Of a stretch of DNA of 64,000 nucleotides, positions 36,051-43,962 are shown piece by piece. This DNA is from Thermotomaculum hydrothermale (GTDB lineage: Bacteria; Acidobacteriota; Holophagae; Thermotomaculales; Thermotomaculaceae). The position numbers and the translations under genes are program-made. How positions within the stretch are numbered: the first letter of the stretch is position 1; every line of letters starts with the position of its first letter. The DNA lies in assembly GCF_016592575.1 (NCBI RefSeq), contig NZ_AP017470.1, positions 1,870,501 through 1,934,500 on the forward strand, given 5' to 3'. The notes beneath the pieces were generated by a model. It searched no databases, was not told the origin of the DNA, and saw only the letters and a list, made by a program, of their open reading frames with translations.

Positions 36051-37055
36051 TTAGTACAATCTACCTCTCACAGGAATTGAATACTCTTTTACTCCGTTAA
36101 CATCCACAAGTATTCTTATTATCCCTGAAAAAATTTTCCCCTTTTTGCCTCTTTTATAATTAGGCTTTACAAGTATTTGTTTGTCCTTCTTTGAAATGTC
36201 AATTACCTTAAAATCAAGAGGGCAATCCTTGCACTTTACAGATTTTATTTTCAATCCATTTTCAAGCTCGGTGGTAATCTCAATGGTTGCAGGAGCAGTC
36301 TTTCCGTTTACATTTGTATACATAAAAAGTGCAGTAGGAGTAATATTAATAACCTTTTTTATTTTTACCCTCATATAAAATGAAAGTGTAGGCACCTGCT
36401 TTGAATTTGTTTTAACTTTAACAGTGAGAGAAGAATTCTTAAACTGATAAACCGCTTTTTTAGGGGTTAAAGAGAATTTTAAAAAATCCTTGTTACCACT
36501 CCCTTTTACCGCTTTTACCTTTAAATCAAAAAAAAGATTCCCGTTAAAGGGATAGGTTATCTCCCACCCTTTTACTTTAAGGGGTTTATTCATATTGTTA
36601 ATTACTTGCACTGAAAAAGTTTTTGTTTTCCCTGGAACTAAGTCATAGAAGAACAGGGTATTATTTCTTAATTCAAGCTCTGCGTATGTATTGCCCCTTA
36701 GCACAAGATTAATATCATTATCTTTAATAGAATTTGATTTTACTCTAATCCTTTTTGCCCACATTCCTGTGTGGGTTCCAGTATTATAAAAAGCTTTAAT
36801 AACTCCTGATTCTCCAGGTTCATATTCCACTTTATCCAAAGTGGATGTTGTGCAGCCTCACCCTGGTTTTACCATGTAAATTATAAGCTTTTCATCTCCT
36901 ACATTCTTGAATTTAAACTCGCCTGTAACCTTTGTATGAATAGGCACTTTTCCCACATCAATTAGTTTTTTCTCAAATTGAATCTGAGGGCCTTTTGCAA
37001 AGAGGAAAAGCACTGCAAAAAGGTTAATAACAATAATTCCTAAAACCTTCTTCAT
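36051..37055 (-). CDS. Secreted DUF1573-domain protein with in-frame TGA, candidate selenoprotein
   Basis: Read as one gene of 334 residues from the ATG at 37055 (Shine-Dalgarno AGGAGG). Signal peptide to about residue 20 (FLFAKG), then a DUF1573 domain: VGKVPIHTKVTGEFKFKNVG...IIYMVKPG, TGA at 36860-36858, then GCTTSTLDKVEYEPGESG. DUF1573 members normally have CGCT here, so TGA stands exactly where the first Cys belongs, giving U-G-C if decoded as selenocysteine. The frame is unchanged on both sides and the downstream half lacks its own start and ribosome site. A stem-loop fitting the bacterial SECIS rules follows. TGA is an ordinary stop elsewhere in this window. The C-terminal half is beta-rich with a second Cys pair (KCKDC). 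The alternative is a nonsense mutation. Function unknown; redox or metal binding is plausible. Confidence 0.65.
36826..36845 (-). promoter_or_regulatory. Candidate bacterial SECIS stem-loop
   Basis: In the minus-strand RNA an 8-bp perfect stem UCCACUUU / AAAGUGGA closes a GGAU loop. The loop begins after 20 nt downstream of the UGA. The bacterial SECIS consensus asks for a UGA-to-loop distance of about 16-37 nt, a stem of 4-16 bp and a G among the first two loop bases; all are met. CAU and AUG can extend the stem below a small bulge. Confidence 0.55.
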
Positions 37056-37081
37056 ATATCCTCCTAAAATAAAGTCTCTAT

Positions 37082-39109
37082 TTATAAGACGGGTTTTAAT
37101 ACATTTAGTTTTAATTTTCTCAAAATTGGGTCAATTTCAACAATCTTAACCTTTAATTTCATTCCTATTGTAATCTTTTTCCCGTTTTCATTTATGAGAA
37201 AGTGCCCGGTCGGGTCAAGGGTATAGTATCCCTTTAAATCTGACAGGGGAATCATTCCATCAACATAGAATCCATCAAGTTCTGCAAACAAGGTATGTTC
37301 AGAAAAACCTGAGACTATTGCATCACACTCCCTCACTCCCTTCTTCTCAATATCTTTCAAAATAAAGTACTCTGCTGTGTCAAGTTCCGCAAAGAATGCA
37401 TCTCTCTCCAGAGTGGAAACAAGTTTTGCTATCCATTCTAATTCACTCTTTTTATAGGGAAGCCCTGTTTTTTCAATAGCAGCTTTAACAATTCTGTGGA
37501 CAACAAGGTCTGGATACCTTCTAATAGGGGAAGTGAAATGCAGATATTCAAGCTTATTCAACCCGAAATGAAGCCCAGGTCTTGCAGAGTATTCAGCCCT
37601 TGTAAGATAACGCAATGTAATATAGTGAAGATTCCTGTCATTAATAGAATTTATAAGTTCAGGCAAAGTTTTGTCGTAAGTTTTGTAGCCTGCACTTTCA
37701 AACAAAACAAATAAGTCTGCAAGCTTTTCGTCATCAGGGGCAGGGTGTATTCTGAAAATTCCTGGAAGGTTTCTTTTTATTAAAAAATTTGCCACACATT
37801 CATTTGCAAGAAGCATAAACTCTTCAATAAGCTTTTCTGCATCCTGCTGCACCTGAGGCTTTAAGTCAACCAGCTCACCCTTTTTTGAAACCTTAACATA
37901 AGGCTTTTCAACATTAAGGAAAAGAGCCCCCTTTCTCAACCTTTTCTGCCTGAGTTTTTTTGACAAAATATGCATTTTGTCTATAGTTTCTTTTAACCCC
38001 TTAACCTCAGGGTAAGGAAACTCTGATTTGCCGTGAAAATACTCGTTTAATTTTTCATAGGTCAGCCTTGCTTTACTTTTTATAACAGATTTTGTGAGAT
38101 AGTATGAAATTACATTTCCCTTTTTATCAAGTGTAATTATGCAGGAAAGAGTAAATCTATCCTCATAAGGCTTTAAACTACACAAGTCATTTGAAAGCTT
38201 CTCAGGAAGCATTGGGACAACTTTTCCAGGCATATAGGTGGTAACACCCCTTATCATTGCTTCAGAATCAAGGCAACTCCCCTTTTCAACAAAATGAGAA
38301 ACATCTGCAATATGCACCCCTAAAACATAGCCTTTTTTTGTCTCTTTTAAAGAAACAGCGTCGTCAAAATCCTTCGCATCCTCTCCGTCAATTGTAAAAA
38401 CAAGGTCATTTCTCAAATCAAGCCTCTTTGAAAAAAAGCTGTCTTCAAGAGTGAGATGCCTTGCCTCTTCCATTACTTCTGGTGGGAAAAATTGTTTTAT
38501 TGAGTGAAGATACATATTTAAATCGTATGCCCCTTTTGCATTGTCTGAAAACTCTCTTATTACTTCTGCTTTTTTGCCAGTTATATATTCAATGACAGGT
38601 GATTTAACCCTTCCTTTAACATAAATCCTTTTAAACCTGATTTTTACCCTGCCGTTTTTAACTCTTCCCAACCTTCTATAAAATGCCCTATCAGTCACTG
38701 TTGCGACAATACCTGCGTCTCTATTTTTCAGTTTTAAAAGCATCACCTTATCACTATCCATTAATATTGTGGAAAGGTTTTTAGGAGGTATAACCCTTAA
38801 TACTTTTTTACTTCCCCTTATTTTGAATATAAGGTTTCCTTTTCTACCTGCGTAAATCTTACCTTCGTACAATTTTTCGTACTCATGACAAACCTGCTTT
38901 TGAGAAGTTGTTTGATACTCATTGCTTAAACGATAACAGTTGTTCTCAGTTTTAACAATTACCCCTTCCCTGATAAGTGATTTCAAAACATCTCTCAGGT
39001 AAGACATCTCCCCCCGTGGAAGGTTCAGGTGTTTTCTAATTCTTTTTATTCCTATGGGATTTTTCTGTTTTTTTAGAAAATTAAGGATTTCCCTTTTAAT
39101 TAACTGCAT
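37082..39109 (-). CDS. rnr: Ribonuclease R
   Basis: 3'-5' exoribonuclease for structured RNA. N-terminal winged-helix region (KREILNFLKKQKNPIGIKRIRKHLN), OB/cold-shock region, RNB catalytic domain with DGEDAKDFDDAV (metal-binding Asp residues), PMLPEKLSNDLCSL and FTSPIRRYPDLVVHR, then a C-terminal S1 domain. I prefer the ATG at 39109, which has CGGAG about ten bases upstream. The frame is open to an ATG at 39139, but that start has no ribosome-binding site and would overlap the tRNA promoter. About 675 residues, slightly short of E. coli RNase R because the basic C-terminal tail is missing. Confidence 0.93.
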   Translation of the reverse strand: MQLIKREILNFLKKQKNPIGIKRIRKHLNLPRGEMSYLRDVLKSLIREGVIVKTENNCYRLSNEYQTTSQKQVCHEYEKLYEGKIYAGRKGNLIFKIRGSKKVLRVIPPKNLSTILMDSDKVMLLKLKNRDAGIVATVTDRAFYRRLGRVKNGRVKIRFKRIYVKGRVKSPVIEYITGKKAEVIREFSDNAKGAYDLNMYLHSIKQFFPPEVMEEARHLTLEDSFFSKRLDLRNDLVFTIDGEDAKDFDDAVSLKETKKGYVLGVHIADVSHFVEKGSCLDSEAMIRGVTTYMPGKVVPMLPEKLSNDLCSLKPYEDRFTLSCIITLDKKGNVISYYLTKSVIKSKARLTYEKLNEYFHGKSEFPYPEVKGLKETIDKMHILSKKLRQKRLRKGALFLNVEKPYVKVSKKGELVDLKPQVQQDAEKLIEEFMLLANECVANFLIKRNLPGIFRIHPAPDDEKLADLFVLFESAGYKTYDKTLPELINSINDRNLHYITLRYLTRAEYSARPGLHFGLNKLEYLHFTSPIRRYPDLVVHRIVKAAIEKTGLPYKKSELEWIAKLVSTLERDAFFAELDTAEYFILKDIEKKGVRECDAIVSGFSEHTLFAELDGFYVDGMIPLSDLKGYYTLDPTGHFLINENGKKITIGMKLKVKIVEIDPILRKLKLNVLKPVL

Positions 39110-39110
39110 C

Positions 39111-39139
39111 TTGACTTTACTCCGAACTAACTTTATCAT
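39111..39139 (+). promoter_or_regulatory. Sigma-70 promoter of tRNA-Leu
   Basis: TTGACT (39111-39116), 17-bp spacer, TATCAT (39134-39139); the tRNA starts 20 bp later. It overlaps the 5' end of the divergent rnr unit. Confidence 0.6.
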
Positions 39140-39159
39140 ATAAAGCGTTACTTATCAAC

Positions 39160-39246
39160 GCTCAAGTGGCGGAATTGGCAGACGCGCACGGTTCAGGTCC
39201 GTGTGGGGTCAAACCCGTGGGGGTTCGAATCCCCCCTTGAGCACCA
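39160..39246 (+). tRNA. tRNA-Leu (anticodon CAG)
   Basis: Acceptor stem GCTCAAG / CTTGAGC, discriminator A and encoded CCA. The anticodon loop TTCAGGT gives CAG and reads CUG leucine codons. A long variable arm (GTGGGGTCAAACCCGT region) is present as in class II tRNAs, and the T arm is GGGGGTTCGAATCCCCC. The RicT-like gene begins 24 bp after the CCA. Confidence 0.97.
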
Positions 39247-39269
39247 TATTCGTTTTAATAGGAGAAATC

Positions 39270-40019
39270 ATGCCTGAAATAGTTGGTATAAAAGTAAAAA
39301 AAACAGGGAAATTTTTTATATATAGCCCAAATGGAATAAAGTTCAACAAAGGGGATAAAGTGGTAATAGAAACCGACAGGGGGCTTGAATTAGGGGAGAT
39401 AATAATTCCCAACAGAGAGGCTGACCAATCTCAGATTGAAGAAGAATTAAAACCTGTCGTAAGAAAAGCCACCGAAGAGGATATAAAAACAAAGGAAGAA
39501 TTAAAAGCACTTGAAGATGAGGCTTATGAATTCTGTAAAGAGAGAATTAAGGCTCGTGAAATGGACATGAAATTGATAAAGGTTGATTTTACTTTAGATA
39601 AATCAAAGGCAATTTTCTATTTCACAGCAGACGGCAGGGTGGATTTCAGAAAATTAGTAAGAGACCTTGCCCACAGGTTCAGGCTGAGAATTGAGATGAG
39701 GCAAATAGGAGTAAGAGACGAAGCAAAAATGGTGGGGGGATTGGGTATTTGCGGGAGAGAATTGTGCTGCACAACATTTTTGCATAATTTCTATCCTGTA
39801 TCCATTAAACAGGCCAAAAATCAGCATTTAATTTTAAATCCCGGGAAAATTTCCGGAGTGTGCGGAAGATTAATGTGCTGTATTAACTTTGAAGACGACG
39901 ATTACCTTTATGAACTTGAAGAAAAACAAAGCACTTTGTACACAAAAGAACAATTAAAAGAGTTTGAACAGGAGTCAAAAAAACTGCTTGAACAGGAATC
40001 TAACAACGACGAACAATAA
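39270..40019 (+). CDS. PSP1 domain protein, RicT (YaaT)-like, 249 aa
   Basis: Cytosolic protein with a PSP1 C-terminal domain. Cys clusters are at VGGLGICGRELCCTTF and SGVCGRLMCCINFED, as in RicT, a component of the Y-complex that binds iron-sulfur clusters and aids RNA maturation with RNase Y in B. subtilis. The ATG at 39270 has GGAGA upstream; the frame is open further 5' but that part lies inside tRNA-Leu. It is followed by an Hfq-like protein and PdxA. Confidence 0.9.
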   Translation: MPEIVGIKVKKTGKFFIYSPNGIKFNKGDKVVIETDRGLELGEIIIPNREADQSQIEEELKPVVRKATEEDIKTKEELKALEDEAYEFCKERIKAREMDMKLIKVDFTLDKSKAIFYFTADGRVDFRKLVRDLAHRFRLRIEMRQIGVRDEAKMVGGLGICGRELCCTTFLHNFYPVSIKQAKNQHLILNPGKISGVCGRLMCCINFEDDDYLYELEEKQSTLYTKEQLKEFEQESKKLLEQESNNDEQ

Positions 40020-40102
40020 GTTTTTTTAAAAAATGTTGATTTAATATGATTTTTACTTTATAGTAATAGATAACAATCTAAAATGATTTTTCAGGAGAGA
40101 TT

Positions 40103-40558
40103 ATGGCTAACAGAAAGTTAATAAGACCGAGTTTACAAGAAATAAAATCCAAGATGAGCGAAAAGAAAACAGAAACTCCGTCAAGGATAGCAACTCAAAT
40201 ACAGGCTGAACAACCATTACTTAATCATCCTCTTGTGACGACTGCGAGAAGAAAGCAGTCTCCACCGGAACAAACACACGCTGAAAACTTTTACTATTTA
40301 AAACAGATGCAGGCAAAAGAGCCAATGGTAATAATTTTAGAAGACGGGGAAGAGATAAGGGGAATAATTGAGTGGTACGATAAAAACTGCCTCAAGGTAA
40401 ACAGGCTGAATGAACCGAATCTTCTTATAATGAAATCAAAGATTAAATACATGTATAAGCAGGAAGAAGAAAGAGCTGCAATGAGAAAGGCAAAAAGAAG
40501 AGCGAGAAAGGCAAGCGAAAAAAAAGAAGAAAAGGCTGAAGAATCAACAGAAGAATAA
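40103..40558 (+). CDS. Hfq-like Sm-domain protein with long extensions, 151 aa
   Basis: A central region (about residues 62-118) resembles Hfq: ENFYYLKQMQAKEPMVIIL replaces the N-terminal helix and first strand, EDGEEIRGIIEWYDKNCLKV the Sm1 motif, and LIMKSKIKYMYK the Sm2 motif, where E. coli Hfq has VYKHAIS. Flanking it are an unusual ~60-residue N-terminal extension rich in Thr, Gln and Pro and a highly basic then acidic C-terminal tail (MRKAKRRARKASEKKEE). Probably an RNA chaperone that binds small RNAs. The Sm2 Lys-His is only partly conserved, so specificity may differ. Ribosome site AGGAGA. Confidence 0.72.
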   Translation: MANRKLIRPSLQEIKSKMSEKKTETPSRIATQIQAEQPLLNHPLVTTARRKQSPPEQTHAENFYYLKQMQAKEPMVIILEDGEEIRGIIEWYDKNCLKVNRLNEPNLLIMKSKIKYMYKQEEERAAMRKAKRRARKASEKKEEKAEESTEE

Positions 40559-40573
40559 TAGGAACAACCTTAT

Positions 40574-41503
40574 ATGAATAAAATCATTGTGACCTGTGGA
40601 GACCCTAACGGGATTGGTGTGGAGATTTTTCACAAATGCCTGAACAATGGGATGTCCCCTGACAACCTTGTTTTTGTGGGAAATGAAAAAATTTTAAAAC
40701 ACTATGCAAATATTCTGAATTTAAAAATCCCTGAAATTGAAGTTGTAAACATACAATCAGAGTTTAGTTTAAACCCTGGAAAAATAGAGACAATAAATGG
40801 CCAATTCTCTGCAAAGTGTATTGAAAAAGCAGTTGAGTTAATAAAAGATGGGTATGGAAAAGCCCTTGTTACCCTTCCTATATGCAAGGAAAATTTCAGA
40901 GAATCAGGTTACAACTTTGAGGGCCACACAGATTTTCTAAAACACCTTACACATTCAAAAAGAACAATGATGATGTTTTACTCTCCTTCTTTTTCAGTTG
41001 TTTTACACACAATACACATTCCATTAAAAGATGTTTTTGAACATATTAATCAAGAAGAGATTGAAGAAAAGATAGAGTTTGCATATTTGGAAGCAAAAAG
41101 AACATTGAAATTCAAAAAGCCTGAAATATATGTTTGCGGGCTTAATCCCCACGCAGGGGAAAACGGCCACATAGGGGATGAAGATTTTGAAATAAAAAAA
41201 GGTGTCGAAAAACTTAAAGAAAAAGGAATTCCAGTAAAAGGGGTATTCCCCTCTGACACCCTGTTTTCTCACTTAAAAGAAAACCCTGAACAGATAGTTT
41301 ACGCAATGTATCACGACCAGGGATTAATTGGGATAAAAACAAAGCACCCTGAAAAATCTGTTAACATAACTTTGGGGCTTCCCTTTTTAAGGTTATCGGT
41401 GAGCCATGGCACAGCCTTTGACATTGCAGGAAAAGGAATAGCGGATTATAATAATCTGTGGTATGTATTAATTACAGCAAATAAACTCCTTGGGAGGGGA
41501 TAA
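40574..41503 (+). CDS. pdxA: 4-hydroxythreonine-4-phosphate dehydrogenase
   Basis: NAD-dependent enzyme of DXP-dependent pyridoxal phosphate synthesis. TCGDPNGIGVEI at the start, EGHTDFLKHLTHSKRTMMMF with a metal-binding His, NPHAGENGHIGDED, and YHDQGLIGIKT are the family motifs. 309 residues, marginally shorter than E. coli. It lies 15 bp after the Hfq-like gene and shares one base with the next gene (TAATG). Confidence 0.95.
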   Translation: MNKIIVTCGDPNGIGVEIFHKCLNNGMSPDNLVFVGNEKILKHYANILNLKIPEIEVVNIQSEFSLNPGKIETINGQFSAKCIEKAVELIKDGYGKALVTLPICKENFRESGYNFEGHTDFLKHLTHSKRTMMMFYSPSFSVVLHTIHIPLKDVFEHINQEEIEEKIEFAYLEAKRTLKFKKPEIYVCGLNPHAGENGHIGDEDFEIKKGVEKLKEKGIPVKGVFPSDTLFSHLKENPEQIVYAMYHDQGLIGIKTKHPEKSVNITLGLPFLRLSVSHGTAFDIAGKGIADYNNLWYVLITANKLLGRG

Positions 41504-41910
41504 TGAAAAAGATAATTACAGCAATTTTAATTTTAGCGGCGGTAGGTTGCATTGGCTCAAGGCTATATTTCACCGATAGCGAAAGGTATGACATAAAAAT
41601 CTCAATGATAAAAATTGACAAAAGCTACGAAACAATTAAAGCATACTCAAAGGGAGCAGATATATCAAAAAGCGATGTGTTAAATGCTGTCAACAACATT
41701 GATAAGCAATTGAATATTCTTCTAACAAAAAAACCTTCAAAAAATCCAACCGTCTATGTTGAACATTTAAAAGAGGTGAAAAGCATTTTAGCTTTTGTCA
41801 AAGAGAGCGCAAAAGACGGAAGCGTTGAAAGAACAAGGTATCACTTTAAGAGATTAAGAAGTTCCTGCATGTCATGCCATGTAAGGTATAGAGTGGGAAT
41901 AAACCTTTAA
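41503..41910 (+). CDS. Cytochrome c'-like lipoprotein, single haem, 135 aa
   Basis: Signal sequence with a possible lipobox (AAVGC, Cys16), a four-helix-type middle, and a C-terminal CMSCHVRYR motif. CxxCHxxYR at the end of the chain is the pattern of cytochrome c' and related four-helix c cytochromes. It probably carries one haem c on the periplasmic side. Coupled to pdxA by a one-base overlap. The redox partner is unknown. It ends on a TTAA shared with the convergent gene. Confidence 0.82.
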   Translation: MKKIITAILILAAVGCIGSRLYFTDSERYDIKISMIKIDKSYETIKAYSKGADISKSDVLNAVNNIDKQLNILLTKKPSKNPTVYVEHLKEVKSILAFVKESAKDGSVERTRYHFKRLRSSCMSCHVRYRVGINL

Positions 41911-42941
41911 TTTACAATCTTTACTCTTGAAAAACCAGGTACTGTGTCGGAGAGTTTAACTATTCTCAATTTTAAGGTTTTTAAATCAACAACTGCAAAG
42001 GATTCTTCGGAAATACAAGCAATATAGATTTTATTCTCATAAAACACCATTGATTCAGGCCCAAAGCATATTTTAAAATTTTTTGTTTTACCATTTTTCA
42101 CATTAAAAAGCGTAAGTTTGTTAAAGTTATTTTTTAAAGAATGATTGGTAAATCCTATAACAAGCCAATTATTAGCATGACCTAAAATATACGGAAAAGG
42201 GGTTTTAAACTTTTTTAAAACCTCTATCTCAACATTGTTTTTTAAAGCAAGGGGAACAACATTTAATTTTAAAAGTGAGTTTTTGTAATCTGGATAACCG
42301 TAATCATTAACAGCACAATAGAGCACATCATTAACAGCATCTATATTGGATGAAATAAAAGGATTGTTTAATATTAAATCTCTGTTTTCGAATATATCTT
42401 TAAGTTTAACACCGTTTATTACCCCTCTTACATCCTCTATGACTGCATAGTCAATTCCTCTATATCTAATAACATTTGAAGGTATGCCATCTAAATTTAG
42501 CACTTTAACAACTTTAAGACTGTTACCATCAATGATTTCTGCAGAAAAACTTGAAGAATTAAAAGAAAAAAAAGTATGATTAATCAAAAATTTACCATCC
42601 TTTAAAGGAAAAGCTATATAGGGGGATTTATCCACTTTAATTGTTTTTAAGAGGTTTTTAAATGATTTGTCGTAAACATACAGCTTTCTTGCATCCTGAT
42701 TAAAGTCAATTCTATGCAGCACTTCAATATAGCCTGATTCCAAAGGTATAATATCGGTACAGGATGCCTCTTTTTTGCAAACTGAAATCTTTGCTTTTAC
42801 AGAGTAATCCTTCAAAGAAACAATGTAAATGTAATCCCTTCCACTGTTTAATAAAAGCAAATCCTTTGCAATTAAAAAAAACTGTGAAGACAAAAAAAAG
42901 ACAGCGGCAAAAACCGCTGCCATAAAAATCCTTTTAAACAT
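41907..42941 (-). CDS. Secreted protein with beta-propeller-like repeats, 344 aa
   Basis: Signal peptide to about residue 25, then repeated strands such as LLLNSGRDYIYIVSLKDYSVKAKISV and NKIYIACISEESFAVVDLKTLKLRIVKL that resemble YVTN-type propeller blades. No catalytic motif is visible and I assign no function. Five bp upstream ends the YiiX-like gene, so the two are probably cotranscribed. Confidence 0.7.
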   Translation of the reverse strand: MFKRIFMAAVFAAVFFLSSQFFLIAKDLLLLNSGRDYIYIVSLKDYSVKAKISVCKKEASCTDIIPLESGYIEVLHRIDFNQDARKLYVYDKSFKNLLKTIKVDKSPYIAFPLKDGKFLINHTFFSFNSSSFSAEIIDGNSLKVVKVLNLDGIPSNVIRYRGIDYAVIEDVRGVINGVKLKDIFENRDLILNNPFISSNIDAVNDVLYCAVNDYGYPDYKNSLLKLNVVPLALKNNVEIEVLKKFKTPFPYILGHANNWLVIGFTNHSLKNNFNKLTLFNVKNGKTKNFKICFGPESMVFYENKIYIACISEESFAVVDLKTLKLRIVKLSDTVPGFSRVKIVN

Positions 42942-42945
42942 AAAA

Positions 42946-43848
42946 TTACCAGCTTGAGGTTACAGTCCAGGTTCTCCAGGATGCGTATAACTCATCCGGA
43001 GCAACCCATGTGTCAGCAGGATTAGCATCAATATTTATCCTTGCATACCACTTAGAGGTTCTGTAATACCCTGCCCATACCAGTTGAGAGCAGTAAAATT
43101 TGTCAGTTGCCCACTTCCAGAGCCAGTTAAAATTGTAAGGCTTTCCTAATTGTGCTCTTGCATATTCAGCAGCCTTTGCCCTGTAAGAAGTGCTTAACGG
43201 CCAGGTATTTACCCTCATTATCCTGCAGTAATCATAATCGTTGTTCCAGTGTGAGATAGGTTCAAAATGGACACCAGGTCTCGGGTCACCAAAATAATTT
43301 TGATTAGCATTAGATTCAATTGTTGCATAAACACCTGTACCCCCGTAAAAGATGCCTGCATGAGCGTGCCAGCCCCATGCGACAAAACCATTGTGAACAA
43401 GGAGTACATCACCCTTTCTTGCAACAGAAAAATCACAGGAATTAACTCCATCGCCGTTTCCAAATTTCACATCACTCTTTTTATCAGGAATGTAATAATT
43501 TATAACAAAAGGCATATCTTTAGGAGAAGGAATCCACCTTTCCATTTTATTAAACTGTTCAAAAGGAAACTCCATTTCCTTTTCCTCTGCTGCTTCAATA
43601 ACCTGTTCTCTTACATCAGCAGGCATTTTCTCAAGCATATCTTTAGGAATCATATCTAAATAATTATTAACATAAGGTATCTTAAACTTAACCCAACCCC
43701 TCTCTGTTGCAATTTCTTCTTTCTCACTGGCAGGCAAATTAAAAAACTGCTCAACAAACTTAACTGAGCCATCCCTATCAACTCTATCTTTTGCACTGAG
43801 AGACAAACTTACAATTAATACAAGAGAGAGAACCAAAAACTTCTTCAT
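42946..43848 (-). CDS. YiiX-like permuted papain-fold (NlpC/P60 superfamily) secreted protein, 300 aa
   Basis: Signal peptide (residues 1-19), a ~110-residue N-terminal region, then a domain with the order typical of permuted NlpC/P60 enzymes: ARKGDVLLVHNG, HAHAGIFYGG (catalytic His), and FYCSQLVWAGYY (catalytic Cys near residue 245). Family members are thiol hydrolases acting on peptidoglycan amides or lipids (YiiX/YebB group, PF05708). Substrate unknown. First gene of a unit with the propeller protein. Confidence 0.82.
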   Translation of the reverse strand: MKKFLVLSLVLIVSLSLSAKDRVDRDGSVKFVEQFFNLPASEKEEIATERGWVKFKIPYVNNYLDMIPKDMLEKMPADVREQVIEAAEEKEMEFPFEQFNKMERWIPSPKDMPFVINYYIPDKKSDVKFGNGDGVNSCDFSVARKGDVLLVHNGFVAWGWHAHAGIFYGGTGVYATIESNANQNYFGDPRPGVHFEPISHWNNDYDYCRIMRVNTWPLSTSYRAKAAEYARAQLGKPYNFNWLWKWATDKFYCSQLVWAGYYRTSKWYARINIDANPADTWVAPDELYASWRTWTVTSSW

Positions 43849-43962
43849 ACGCGCCCTCCTAAATTCAAAATAAACTTTGTTGTGAAAGATTAATTTTATG
43901 TTAAAACTCTATTTAAAAATTGTCAAGCTTATTTTAAAAAAAATTATTAAAATTAATAGGAA

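Noticed and set aside
39201-39269. Upstream ATG extension of the RicT-like protein
   Set aside because: It would translate the 3' half of tRNA-Leu; the ATG at 39270 has a ribosome site.
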